A stretch of 64,000 nt of DNA, taken from NCBI RefSeq assembly GCF_030295385.1, contig NZ_AP027079.1, positions 1,612,001-1,676,000 of the forward strand, in the 5' to 3' direction. Both the position numbers and the translations under genes were made by a program. This document shows positions 26,308 to 34,091 of the stretch, in pieces. The DNA comes from Geothrix oryzae. Its GTDB lineage: Bacteria; Acidobacteriota; Holophagae; Holophagales; Holophagaceae. How positions within the stretch are numbered: position 1 is the stretch's first letter; every line of letters begins with the position of its first letter. Under the pieces are notes generated by a model. It saw only the letters and a program-made list of their open reading frames with translations, ran no database searches and was not told where the DNA came from.

Positions 26308-27705
26308 CTAGCTTAACCCAGACGGCTTCTTCTGTCGGTCGCGCAGCTTGGAGGCACCTCTCTCGCGGCTGGTCTGCGGGGTCCGGCTGAGGGCCAGGGC
26401 GTCGGCGGGGACATCCTTGGTGATGGTGCTGCCCGCGCCGATGAGGGCCCCGTCGCCAATGGTCACGGGGGCGACCAGTTGGGTGTCCGATCCGACGAAG
26501 ACCCGGCGGCCGATGGTGGTCTTGTGCTTGTTCACCCCATCGTAGTTGCAGGTGATGACGCCCGCGCCGATGTTGGTGCCTTCGCCGATCTCCGTGTCGC
26601 CGAGGTAGGCGAGGTGGTTGGCCTTGGCGCCGCGGTGGAGCTTCGCCTTCTTGGTCTCCACGAAATTGCCGATGTGGACCCCCTCGGCGAGGTCGGTGCC
26701 CTCCCGCAGCCGGGCGAAGGGGCCCAGCTTGGCGCCCGCACCCACCAGGGCCTGCTCGATGACGCAGTAGGGTCGGATGTCCACGCCTTCGCCCAGGACG
26801 GAATCCGTGATCACCGTGCCCTGGCCGATGCGGCAGCCCTCGCCGACGAGGACCGAGCCTTCCATCCGCACGCCGGATTCCAGCAGCACATCGCGGTGAA
26901 GGACCACCCGCGGACCCACCAGCGTGCTGTCGGGATGGAGGAAGGTCACGCCCTCGGCCATCCAGTGCCTCTGGATCCGCCGCTGGGCCGCAGCCTGCAG
27001 GGCCGCCTGATCGTGCCTGGAGTTCATGCCAGCCAGTTCCCCGGGATCGCAGACCTCCACGGCCACGGGAATGTCCCGGGCCACGGCCGCCACGGCATCC
27101 GTGAGGTAGTACTCCTGCTGGGCGTTGTCGTTCTTGAGGCCCTGGAGGGCCTTCTTCAGAGCGGGCCAGGGCAGGGCATAGGCGCCGCCATTCACCCTCT
27201 GGACGGCCAACTCGTCGGGTGTGGCGTCCTTGGCCTCCACCAGATTGGCGAGGCGGCCATCCCCATGCTGGATCACCCGGCCGTAGGAGCCGGGCGTGGG
27301 GAGGTCCATGGCCAGCAGCAGGGCCTCGGCGGAACAGAGCCGGGACACGGTGGCGGCCGAGGTCAGGGGCACATCCCCGCAGAGGATGGCCACCTGGCTG
27401 GCGCCGAGGCGGTCCAGTTCGGGGATGCAGACCTGGAGGGCATGGCCGGTGCCCAGGGGCTCCCCCTGGTCCACGGTGCTCACGGGACAGGGCAGCAACC
27501 CGGCCTTCTGCCAGGCCTCCAGGGCGGCCAGAACCTGCTCCTTGCCGTGGTGGACCACCACCACCGCACCGCCCAGGCCCGGAGGGAGGGCCCGCAGGGC
27601 CCAGAGCAGGCTGGGGTCACCGAGGATGGGATGCAGCACCTTGGGAAGCCGCGATTTCATGCGGGTTCCGAGGCCCGCCGCCAGGATCACCGCCACCGTG
27701 GACAT
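26308..27705 (-). CDS. glmU: Bifunctional GlcNAc-1-P uridylyltransferase / GlcN-1-P acetyltransferase
   Basis: A 465-residue bifunctional enzyme that makes UDP-GlcNAc for peptidoglycan and lipopolysaccharide. The N-terminal uridylyltransferase domain shows LAAGLGTRMKSRLPKVLHP and QGEPLGTGHA; from about residue 250 the left-handed beta-helix hexapeptide repeats begin (for example GDTEIGEGTNIGAGVITCNYDG, the acetyltransferase site). Length is normal. It is followed closely by mlaE and may share a transcript with it. Confidence 0.96.
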   Translation of the reverse strand: MSTVAVILAAGLGTRMKSRLPKVLHPILGDPSLLWALRALPPGLGGAVVVVHHGKEQVLAALEAWQKAGLLPCPVSTVDQGEPLGTGHALQVCIPELDRLGASQVAILCGDVPLTSAATVSRLCSAEALLLAMDLPTPGSYGRVIQHGDGRLANLVEAKDATPDELAVQRVNGGAYALPWPALKKALQGLKNDNAQQEYYLTDAVAAVARDIPVAVEVCDPGELAGMNSRHDQAALQAAAQRRIQRHWMAEGVTFLHPDSTLVGPRVVLHRDVLLESGVRMEGSVLVGEGCRIGQGTVITDSVLGEGVDIRPYCVIEQALVGAGAKLGPFARLREGTDLAEGVHIGNFVETKKAKLHRGAKANHLAYLGDTEIGEGTNIGAGVITCNYDGVNKHKTTIGRRVFVGSDTQLVAPVTIGDGALIGAGSTITKDVPADALALSRTPQTSRERGASKLRDRQKKPSGLS

Positions 27706-27765
27706 GCCACCTCCCGCTACCAGCCTACAACAGCTGCACGGTCATCCTTGGGGTGGGCCGGGGAC

Positions 27766-28482
27766 TCAGAGAAGGCTGGCGGGCCAGATGCCGCGCAGCG
27801 CGTTCAGGCACCAGAGCCGCCCCTCGGTCCCAAGGGGGATGTCCCGGGTTTCCAGGGCCAGGCCCCGGGCCTCCGCCCAGGCCGGCAGGTCCAGCCGTTC
27901 CGCCACGCTGGCCACCCGGCCCGGTGCGGGCGGGAGAATCAGGGCTTCCCCGCGCTCCAGGGCCACGGCCGCGATGGCCGTCTCCGCCAAAGTCCCATCG
28001 GGCCACAGCAGGAGGGCATCCTCCGCACCACGATGGTGGGCTTCGGCCATGGCCGGGGGGCGCCAGGGGCCCGAAAGCCCCTTGTGGGGGGCCAGGGGGT
28101 TGGACCGCAGGTCTCCCATGGGGTGGGGCAGGGGCGCCAGACGGTAGGGATCCGGCGTCGAGGGCAGGGCCTCCAGCCGCGCCGCAAGGAGCCGGAGCTC
28201 CAGGTGAAGCACCAGACGCAAGGCGCTTTCGGATATCGGCTCCAGCGCCAGCCAGCTGCCGAGTTCCACCGTGGCGCCGGCCAGCCAGGGAACCTCCTGG
28301 CCCAGCGCCTCCGCTCCCGCCCGGAGCCGCGCCAGGTGGGCCTCCAGGTGGCGCGGAACGCCCCGGTGGATGGGCAGGGCCGTGCGGGGTCCCTCTCCCG
28401 CAGGTGGGGGGTGGCCAGGGGGCCAGGCGGAACCGCCGGGACCGAACACCGCGTCGGCAGGCCGGCCCGCGTCAGGTCTCAC
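27766..28482 (-). CDS. Class IV aminotransferase / aminodeoxychorismate lyase-like protein
   Basis: A 238-residue protein that looks like a diverged fold-type IV PLP enzyme. HKGLSGPWRPPAMAEAHHRGAEDALLLWPDGTLAETAIAAV follows the family pattern where Lys of the HKG segment would be the PLP Schiff-base lysine, and the E-T/A-I segment contacts the cofactor phosphate. It is shorter than BCAT-type enzymes (about 270-300), so PabC (4-amino-4-deoxychorismate lyase, folate pathway) is the best guess. The GTG start overlaps the pdxA stop by 4 nt. The assignment is moderate. Confidence 0.6.
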   Translation of the reverse strand: MRPDAGRPADAVFGPGGSAWPPGHPPPAGEGPRTALPIHRGVPRHLEAHLARLRAGAEALGQEVPWLAGATVELGSWLALEPISESALRLVLHLELRLLAARLEALPSTPDPYRLAPLPHPMGDLRSNPLAPHKGLSGPWRPPAMAEAHHRGAEDALLLWPDGTLAETAIAAVALERGEALILPPAPGRVASVAERLDLPAWAEARGLALETRDIPLGTEGRLWCLNALRGIWPASLL

Positions 28483-29681
28483 GGCGTGGTCACCTGGGCG
28501 GTCCAGGGCTGGTGGCGGGCCCGGCCCGCCAGGCGCACCGCCAGCGCCGTGGCTTCAAGGAAATTCCGCGGATCGGCGATCCACCGGCCGGCCTTGTCGA
28601 AGGCCGTGCCGTGGTCCGGACTGGTGCGGATGAAGGGCAGGCCCAGGGTGAGGTTCACGGCCCGGGTCGGTTCCAGTAGCTTGATGGGGATGAGCCCCTG
28701 GTCGTGGTACAGGGCCACGACCAGATCGAATTCCCCCGAGACGGCGCGGTGGAACAGGCTGTCGGAGGGGTGCGGCCCCGAGAAGCGGGGAGAGGGGCTG
28801 CCGGCTTCCACCGGGGCCCTTGCGGTCTCTCCGGGATGGAGCGTCCAACCCTCGGGCGCGGGGCCGGGCGGAAAGGGGGAGGGCAGGGCCGCGAAAGGCC
28901 CGGCGGGCCCTGCTTCCCGGAAGGCGGCCTCGGCCCGGGTCAGGGCCTCCGACAGCAGCGCCTCTTCCTGGCCGAAGGCCCCCGCCTCGCCGGCGTGGGG
29001 GTTGAGGGCGCACAGCGCCACGCGCAGGTTCGGATCGCCTGTGAGCTGGATGAAGCGATCCGCGGAGAAGGCCAGGGTCTCGGCCACGGCCTGGACCTCG
29101 AGCCCGTCCACCACGGAGCGCAGGCTCTGGTGGACCGTGTGCAGCACCACGGATAGCCGGGGGCTCACGAAGGCCATGCGGGTGAGGGGTGCGCCGGCGA
29201 GGGCCTGGAGGAACTCGGTGTGGCCCGGGATGTCGTACCCGGCGAGATGGGCGGCGGATTTGGCCATCGGCAGCGTGACGAGGGCATCCACCGCCCCTGA
29301 GGAGGCGAGGCCCGCGGCGAGGCGGATGGCCTCCACCGTGGCCCGACCGGAAGCCGCGGAGCCCTGGCCCAGGTGGAGATCGCCCGCTCCGATGTCGGGC
29401 GTGGGATCCAGCCAGGTGGCCGAGGCGGGGCCCTGGGGACCCTCGGTCCGAAGCTCCAGCGCGGAGCCCTGGAAGGCCGGTGGGGGCGGCGCGGAGGAAG
29501 GGACCCAGCGCCAGGTGACGGTGGTTCCGGGAAGACCCTCGAGAAGGTCCACCCCCGCCCGGGAGCCCACGACCACGACATCGGACCAGGCCCGGATGGC
29601 AGGCAGGGACCGGAGCAGCAGCTCGGGTCCGATGCCGCAGGGATCTCCCAGCGTGATGGCGATGCGCGGTCGGCGGCTCAT
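28479..29681 (-). CDS. pdxA: 4-hydroxythreonine-4-phosphate dehydrogenase
   Basis: A 400-residue PdxA, which oxidises 4-phosphohydroxythreonine in pyridoxal phosphate synthesis. ITLGDPCGIGPEL at the N-terminus, TLPMAKSAAHLAGYDIPGHTEFL, ALNPHAGE, ALYHDQGLIPIK and the ending FIRTSPDHGTAFD contain the metal-binding histidines and active-site residues. A proline-rich insert of about 60 residues in the middle makes it longer than E. coli PdxA (329). It is 67 nt downstream of hfq. Confidence 0.93.
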   Translation of the reverse strand: MSRRPRIAITLGDPCGIGPELLLRSLPAIRAWSDVVVVGSRAGVDLLEGLPGTTVTWRWVPSSAPPPPAFQGSALELRTEGPQGPASATWLDPTPDIGAGDLHLGQGSAASGRATVEAIRLAAGLASSGAVDALVTLPMAKSAAHLAGYDIPGHTEFLQALAGAPLTRMAFVSPRLSVVLHTVHQSLRSVVDGLEVQAVAETLAFSADRFIQLTGDPNLRVALCALNPHAGEAGAFGQEEALLSEALTRAEAAFREAGPAGPFAALPSPFPPGPAPEGWTLHPGETARAPVEAGSPSPRFSGPHPSDSLFHRAVSGEFDLVVALYHDQGLIPIKLLEPTRAVNLTLGLPFIRTSPDHGTAFDKAGRWIADPRNFLEATALAVRLAGRARHQPWTAQVTTP

Positions 29682-29748
29682 GGTGATCCCAATCGTGACC
29701 CTGATTGTGATCTCGGGCGCGGTGATCTCGGAGGCGGGAGGCCCGGCC

Positions 29749-30231
29749 TCAATCGTAGGCGGGGACTTCCACCTCGGTGGTGAGCGGCTCTTCCTTCTTG
29801 AGGGTGCGGCTCCGCCGGATGCGGGGTTCCTCTTCCTGCTTGTAGATGTACTTGATGTTGTGTTTCGGGACTAGGACATTGGGTTCCTTCACCCGGTTGA
29901 TCTTCAGGCAGTGCTTGTCGTACCACTCGATGACCCCCCGCACTTTCTCGTCGTCCTGGAGCACGATCACCATCGGCGTCTTGGACTGCATTTGCTTGAG
30001 GTAGTAGAAGCTTTCGGCGTTGGTCTGCTCGGGAGGGGCGATCTTGCGCCGGGGGCTGCCCAGGCCCTGCGGCGCCGTGGCCGCGGCCGGGTTGGTGGCC
30101 GGGTTGGGCTCGCCGCTGGCCGTCAGGGCCGGCGGAACCGGTGTCATGGCTTCCCCGCCGCCGGCCTTGGCGGGAATGCCCAGCTTGTCCTTGAGTTCGC
30201 TGAGGTTCGGTCGGATGAGCTTGCGATTCAT
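29749..30231 (-). CDS. hfq: Hfq-like RNA chaperone with N- and C-terminal extensions
   Basis: A 160-residue protein. Residues about 72-132 fit the Sm fold of Hfq: an N-terminal helix (ESFYYLKQMQ), Sm1 (TPMVIVLQDDEKVRGVIEWYDKHCLKI) and an Sm2-like VPKHNIKYIYK, where the KH pair equals the conserved Lys-His of YKHAI. Before it lie about 70 low-complexity Ala/Pro/Asn residues and after it a charged tail, giving twice the usual Hfq length. Expected to form a hexamer that pairs small RNAs with mRNAs. ATG 30231 is chosen as the first codon giving a sensible N-terminus. Confidence 0.75.
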   Translation of the reverse strand: MNRKLIRPNLSELKDKLGIPAKAGGGEAMTPVPPALTASGEPNPATNPAAATAPQGLGSPRRKIAPPEQTNAESFYYLKQMQSKTPMVIVLQDDEKVRGVIEWYDKHCLKINRVKEPNVLVPKHNIKYIYKQEEEPRIRRSRTLKKEEPLTTEVEVPAYD

Positions 30232-30429
30232 GGCAGATCCTGGCCTGTCGGGCTGTGCGTGGAATGTCAAAGGCATCGGCGGGTGTCCGGTCCCTCTCAA
30301 GCCTGGACAGAACGCGACAATGGGGAGGCGCGGCCTGAGGACACTGGAAGGGAATAAGCCACTTTGGCAGGTGCCAAGTGGACCCCGCAAGGGTGTGTGC
30401 AGATTTGATGCTTGAAAGCTGCCGGAAGT

Positions 30430-32118
30430 TTACGCCTGATCTCCATGAGCCGCCAATGCATCTTCCGGTCCCGCCTCCGGTAGGAAAATCTGGACGCGGG
30501 TGCCCTCCCCGAGGCGGCTTTGCACCTCGATCCTCCACCCCATCGCCTCGGTGAATTTGTAGACCAGGCTCATGCCGAGGCCCGAACCCTCCTCGAAACT
30601 CCCCGCGAAGGGCACGAACAGCCGGTCCAGCTGATCGGGCCCCATGCCGCAGCCGTTGTCTTCCACGGTCAGCTGGATCTGCCCCTCGGCGTGCGTGGCC
30701 GAGAGGCTGACTCTGGGCGCGGGAATCCCCTTCACGGCCTTGCGGGCGTTGCTCAGGAGGTTCATCAGCATGCGGTGGAGGCCCACGGCATCCGAGCGGA
30801 GGAAGATCTTGGGGGGCGCCGGCACGGTCAGCGGCAGGCCGCCGGTCCGGAGATCCATCTCCCAGCTGGCCCGGGCTTCCTCCACGACCCTGGGCAGGTA
30901 GAGCGTGGCGCTGGGCAGGGCCTCGGGCCGGGCGAAGTCGAGGAAGTCGGAGACGATGGCGCCCACGCGATGGGTCTCCCGCTCCAGGATGCCGAGGACC
31001 CGGCCCTGCACATCCACGGGCGCCTGGTGCTGGTGGAGCAGCTGCACGCAGCCGCTGATGGAAGCGAGGGGGTTCCGCAGCTCGTGGGCCAGGCCGGCGG
31101 CCAGCTGCCCGATGGCCGCGAGGCGCTCGCTGATCCGGGTCCGCTCCTCGAGGGCCTTGAGTTCTGTGAGGTCCTGGAAGAGCAGCAGCTGCCCCGTCTC
31201 CTGGCCCCGGCCATCCCGCAGCGAGGCGAGGTGTCCGCCCAGAATGCGGCGGCGTGCGTCCTGGGTCTGAACGGTCACTTCGAAGCGATGTTCGCGCCCC
31301 CGCTGGGTGGGGAGGGGATCTCCCAGGGGGAGCAGGCCCTGCAGCGGCACGCCCAACGGGACGCTCCGCCCGAGGATGGCTTCGGCGGCCGGGTTCGCCG
31401 AAGTCACCCGGCCCGCCGGATCCAGGGTGATGAGACCCGACGACATGGAATCCACCACCCGTCGGTGGAGGGCGGACAGCTCGTCCACGGCCGCCTCGCT
31501 GACGCTGAGATCCGTGCTCAGACGCTCGAGGTTCCGCCGGATGAGCACCACCACCAGGGTGGTGGCGAAGACCTGCAGCGAGGCGATGCCGAGTAGGTAC
31601 GGAAGCCGGGTCCCGTCGGGGTCGAGGGCCTCCCCGGAGAGGCCGAAGGGGGGCAGCAGGCCGCTGCTGAATCCCAGCACCAGCAGGATGTGGGAGGCGG
31701 AGCAGGCGATGCCCACCCACACGATCTCCACGGTCCCCAGGTAGAAGGCCGAGGCCAGCACGGGGAAGATGTACAGCGTGGAGAACCGCTCCTGCATCAC
31801 GCCCTGGAAGGCGATGATCAGCGCGACCAGGACCAGGTCCAGGGCCAGGTTCCATCGGATCCAGGGAAGGCGCGGGGTGGGGAAGAGGAGGCCATCCTGG
31901 GCCTTCAGGCCGAGGCCGACCTCCCAGGTGGCTTCGATGAACAGCAGCCCCAAGGCCAAGAGATACGCGCTTTCGCCCGGGCCCGCGACCCGTCCCTCGG
32001 CCGGCAGGGCGAGGTGGAGCACCAGCAAGCCGAAGCTGGTGAAGAGCCTGAAGGCGAGGGGGAGGAAGGGCGGGGTGGCATCCCGCACCCCCAGGCGGCC
32101 CAATGTGCGCTGGAGCAT
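30430..32118 (-). CDS. Membrane histidine kinase with PAS domain (PilS-like)
   Basis: A 562-residue sensor kinase. About six hydrophobic segments occupy the first 190 residues, followed by a short coiled coil, a PAS domain (MSSGLITLDPAGRVTSANPAAEAILG), the HisKA box HELRNPLASISG with the phospho-acceptor His, and an ATPase domain (N box NLLSNARKAV, DNGCGMG, GSGLGMSLVYKF). The domain order resembles PilS/NtrB-type kinases. No response regulator is adjacent, so the partner is unknown. In-frame ATGs at 32130 and 32145 are alternatives; 32118 is chosen for GGAA upstream. It is divergent from the Fur-family gene. Confidence 0.88.
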   Translation of the reverse strand: MLQRTLGRLGVRDATPPFLPLAFRLFTSFGLLVLHLALPAEGRVAGPGESAYLLALGLLFIEATWEVGLGLKAQDGLLFPTPRLPWIRWNLALDLVLVALIIAFQGVMQERFSTLYIFPVLASAFYLGTVEIVWVGIACSASHILLVLGFSSGLLPPFGLSGEALDPDGTRLPYLLGIASLQVFATTLVVVLIRRNLERLSTDLSVSEAAVDELSALHRRVVDSMSSGLITLDPAGRVTSANPAAEAILGRSVPLGVPLQGLLPLGDPLPTQRGREHRFEVTVQTQDARRRILGGHLASLRDGRGQETGQLLLFQDLTELKALEERTRISERLAAIGQLAAGLAHELRNPLASISGCVQLLHQHQAPVDVQGRVLGILERETHRVGAIVSDFLDFARPEALPSATLYLPRVVEEARASWEMDLRTGGLPLTVPAPPKIFLRSDAVGLHRMLMNLLSNARKAVKGIPAPRVSLSATHAEGQIQLTVEDNGCGMGPDQLDRLFVPFAGSFEEGSGLGMSLVYKFTEAMGWRIEVQSRLGEGTRVQIFLPEAGPEDALAAHGDQA

Positions 32119-32119
32119 A

Positions 32120-32165
32120 GGTTCCAGCATGCCCGAATCTGGCATGCTAAGGCCATGCTGGAACC
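32120..32165. promoter_or_regulatory. Nested palindromes between histidine kinase and Fur-family gene
   Basis: Outer arms GGTTCCAGCAT (32120-32130) and ATGCTGGAACC (32155-32165) are perfect inverted repeats; within them AGCATGCC (32126-32133) and GGCATGCT (32141-32148) form a second one with a 7-nt spacer. The region covers the start codons of both divergent genes, so it could be a shared operator or an RNA hairpin over both starts. Confidence 0.5.
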
Positions 32166-32589
32166 CGCACCCCCCTCCACGCCCTCTCTGCGTGCCGCCG
32201 GCATGAGGCAGACCCCTCAGCGGGAGGGGATTCTGCGGGTGCTGAAGGATTCCGATCGCCCCCTCACCGTCGAGGAGATCTGGGAGCGCATGCCGGAGCG
32301 CCGCTCGGGGCTTCCCACGGTCTACCGCAACCTCGAACGGTTCGTCCACGAGGGCTGGGCCGAGAGCATCATGGGGCCCGACCAGGTCATGCGGTTCGTG
32401 CGGTGCGATTCACGGCACCATCACCACCACCTGCAGTGCGAGCGCTGCGGCCGCACCACAGAGGTGGATGCCTGCGGTCTCGACGCGTCGTTGACGGAAC
32501 TGGAAAAGCTTTCGGGATTCCGGATCACCCGCCATCAGCTCATGCTCTTCGGGCTCTGCGGCGCCTGTCGCGCTGAAAAAGACCGTTGA
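32155..32589 (+). CDS. Fur family metal-responsive regulator
   Basis: A 144-residue Fur/PerR/Zur family repressor. A winged helix (RQTPQREGILRVLKDSD, SGLPTVYRNLERFVHEGWAE) precedes the metal-binding dimerisation domain with the run HHHHHLQCERCG and a later CGAC pair, giving two CxxC structural zinc motifs. Which metal or peroxide it senses cannot be read by eye. ATG 32155 begins with the same nucleotides, inverted, as the in-frame ATG at 32130 of the divergent kinase gene. Its stop overlaps the -35 box of the tRNA-Gly promoter. Confidence 0.88.
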   Translation: MLEPAPPSTPSLRAAGMRQTPQREGILRVLKDSDRPLTVEEIWERMPERRSGLPTVYRNLERFVHEGWAESIMGPDQVMRFVRCDSRHHHHHLQCERCGRTTEVDACGLDASLTELEKLSGFRITRHQLMLFGLCGACRAEKDR

Positions 32590-32614
32590 CCGGATCGCGC
32601 GCCATTGCTAGTCT
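32586..32614 (+). promoter_or_regulatory. Promoter of the tRNA-Gly/tRNA-Cys unit
   Basis: TTGACC (32586-32591) and TAGTCT (32609-32614) are separated by 17 nt, and the tRNA begins 12 nt after the -10. The -35 contains the stop codon of the Fur-family gene. Confidence 0.6.
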
Positions 32615-32625
32615 TGATGTCTCAC

Positions 32626-32700
<75 letters not shown>

Positions 32701-32704
32701 CTGC

Positions 32705-32726
32705 CCGGGCCGCGTAAGCGGCCCGG
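32705..32726 (+). other. Spacer hairpin between tRNA-Gly and tRNA-Cys
   Basis: A perfect 9-bp stem CCGGGCCGC/GCGGCCCGG with a GTAA tetraloop. There is no T-run, so it is more likely a processing element in a dicistronic tRNA transcript than a terminator. Confidence 0.5.
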
Positions 32727-32757
32727 ATCATTTGAAAGCCTCACAGCACCAACGCAA

Positions 32758-32832
32758 GGCGCCGTAGCCAAGTGGTAAGGCCCGGGACTGCAAATCCTGT
32801 ATCCATCGGTTCGATTCCGATCGGCGCCTCCA
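32758..32832 (+). tRNA. tRNA-Cys (anticodon GCA)
   Basis: Acceptor GGCGCCG pairs with CGGCGCC, then discriminator T and an encoded CCA. The anticodon loop contains GCA. T loop TTCGATT. Length 75 nt; 57 nt downstream of tRNA-Gly and probably co-transcribed. Confidence 0.96.
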
Positions 32833-32836
32833 GACC

Positions 32837-32858
32837 AGCCCCCGCAAGGGGGCTTTTT
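32837..32858 (+). terminator. Intrinsic terminator after tRNA-Cys
   Basis: A 7-bp stem AGCCCCC/GGGGGCT with a GCAA tetraloop followed by a T5 run, 4 nt after the tRNA 3' end. Confidence 0.88.
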
Positions 32859-32942
32859 CGCACTGCTGGATCTGAATCCAGCCATCGAAGTCGCGCGGAT
32901 GATGCGCGGACAGGGCTGTTACGGTAGGTCCGGAGATTCCCC

Positions 32943-34091
32943 ATGCCAAGTGTTTCGGCCATCTTCACCTGCCTTCTCGCCTGCCTTCCCGCCCTGGGCC
33001 AGGCTTCCCTCTCTCCGCAGCCTGCGCCAGCCCGACGCCCGACCCTGGATGAGGTCCGCCAGGCCATGGGCATCCCCTCCCAGGGGGACCTTCGAGGCCA
33101 GCAGGACACCGTGGGGTTTGCGTCCAGGCCCGATCAGATGGCCCAGGTGTGGGAGGCCTCTGCGCTTCCTCCCGCCCCGGAATTCGCCGGACCGCTGCCT
33201 GCCGCAGGGGTCGCCGGGCTCATCTGCCCCCATGACGATTACCTTTACGCCGGCCGGGTCTACCGCCGCATCCTGCCCCTGGTGACGGCCCGGACCGTCG
33301 TGCTGGTGGGCGTCTTCCACAAGTACCGGCGCTTCGACGCCAAGGATGCGCTCGTGTTCGATTCCTACCGGGCCTGGCGTTCCCCCGACGGGGAGATTCC
33401 CGTCTCGAAGCTGCGGGAGGATCTGCTGGCGCGGATCCCGGTTGCGGATGTCATCCAGGATGCAGCCATGCAGGACAGCGAACACTCCGTCGAGGCCATC
33501 GCCTATTGGCTGAAGCACCTCAATCCCAAAGTGGAGATCGTGTCGGTCCTGGTCCCTTCGGCCTCCTTCAACCGGTTCCAGGAACTGGCCGCGCATCTGG
33601 GGAAGGCCCTGGCGGAAACCGCCAAGGCCCGCGGCTGGTCATTGGGGAGGGACTTGGCGGTGGTCATCTCCTCCGATGGCATTCATTACGGTGCAGACTT
33701 CAAATACACGCCGTATGGCGAAGGGGGTGTGGGCCCCTACACCGAGGCCGTTGCGCGGGATCGCGACCTGCTGAAAGGTCCGCTGGCCGGGCCGGTGACC
33801 GCCGCCAAGGCCAGGGCCTTTTTCACCGCGGTCGTGAATCCGCAGAACCCCGATGAATACCGCATGCCCTGGTGCGGCCGCTTCTCCATCCCCTTCGGCC
33901 TGCTGCTCCTGGGGGAGACGGCCCGCGAGCTGGGCAGCCCCGTGCCCACAGGTCAGCCCATCGCCTTCGGCACTTCGATCAGCTTTCCCCAGCTGCCGGT
34001 CCGGAGCCAGGGCCTGGGCCTCACGGCCGAGGCGAACCTCTACCATTTCGTGAGTTATCCGGGGGTGGCCTACACCCTGGGGAGGGAGTGA
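32943..34091 (+). CDS. Exported MEMO1-family (AmmeMemoRadiSam B) protein
   Basis: A 382-residue protein of the MEMO1/AmmeMemoRadiSam system protein B family, a fold related to non-haem iron dioxygenases. CPHDDYLYAG near residue 95 and MQDSEHSVEAI near 180 carry the family's conserved histidines; later VISSDGIHYGADF and GRFSIPFGL also match. Unusually, the N-terminus (MPSVSAIFTCLLACLPALGQA) looks like a cleavable signal peptide, predicting export. The usual AMMECR1 and activase radical SAM partners are not adjacent. Its last 22 nt overlap the convergent membrane-protein gene. Confidence 0.8.
   Translation: MPSVSAIFTCLLACLPALGQASLSPQPAPARRPTLDEVRQAMGIPSQGDLRGQQDTVGFASRPDQMAQVWEASALPPAPEFAGPLPAAGVAGLICPHDDYLYAGRVYRRILPLVTARTVVLVGVFHKYRRFDAKDALVFDSYRAWRSPDGEIPVSKLREDLLARIPVADVIQDAAMQDSEHSVEAIAYWLKHLNPKVEIVSVLVPSASFNRFQELAAHLGKALAETAKARGWSLGRDLAVVISSDGIHYGADFKYTPYGEGGVGPYTEAVARDRDLLKGPLAGPVTAAKARAFFTAVVNPQNPDEYRMPWCGRFSIPFGLLLLGETARELGSPVPTGQPIAFGTSISFPQLPVRSQGLGLTAEANLYHFVSYPGVAYTLGRE

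Noticed and set aside
26479-29874. A 1131-codon open frame on the plus strand
   Set aside because: It is antisense to glmU, the aminotransferase-like gene and pdxA, all with clear family motifs; long shadow frames are common at this GC content.
30340-30400. A sigma-54 promoter upstream of hfq (TTGGCAC on the minus strand)
   Set aside because: No -12 TTGC at the required spacing; the sequence is better explained as the arm of a short hairpin at 30359-30382.
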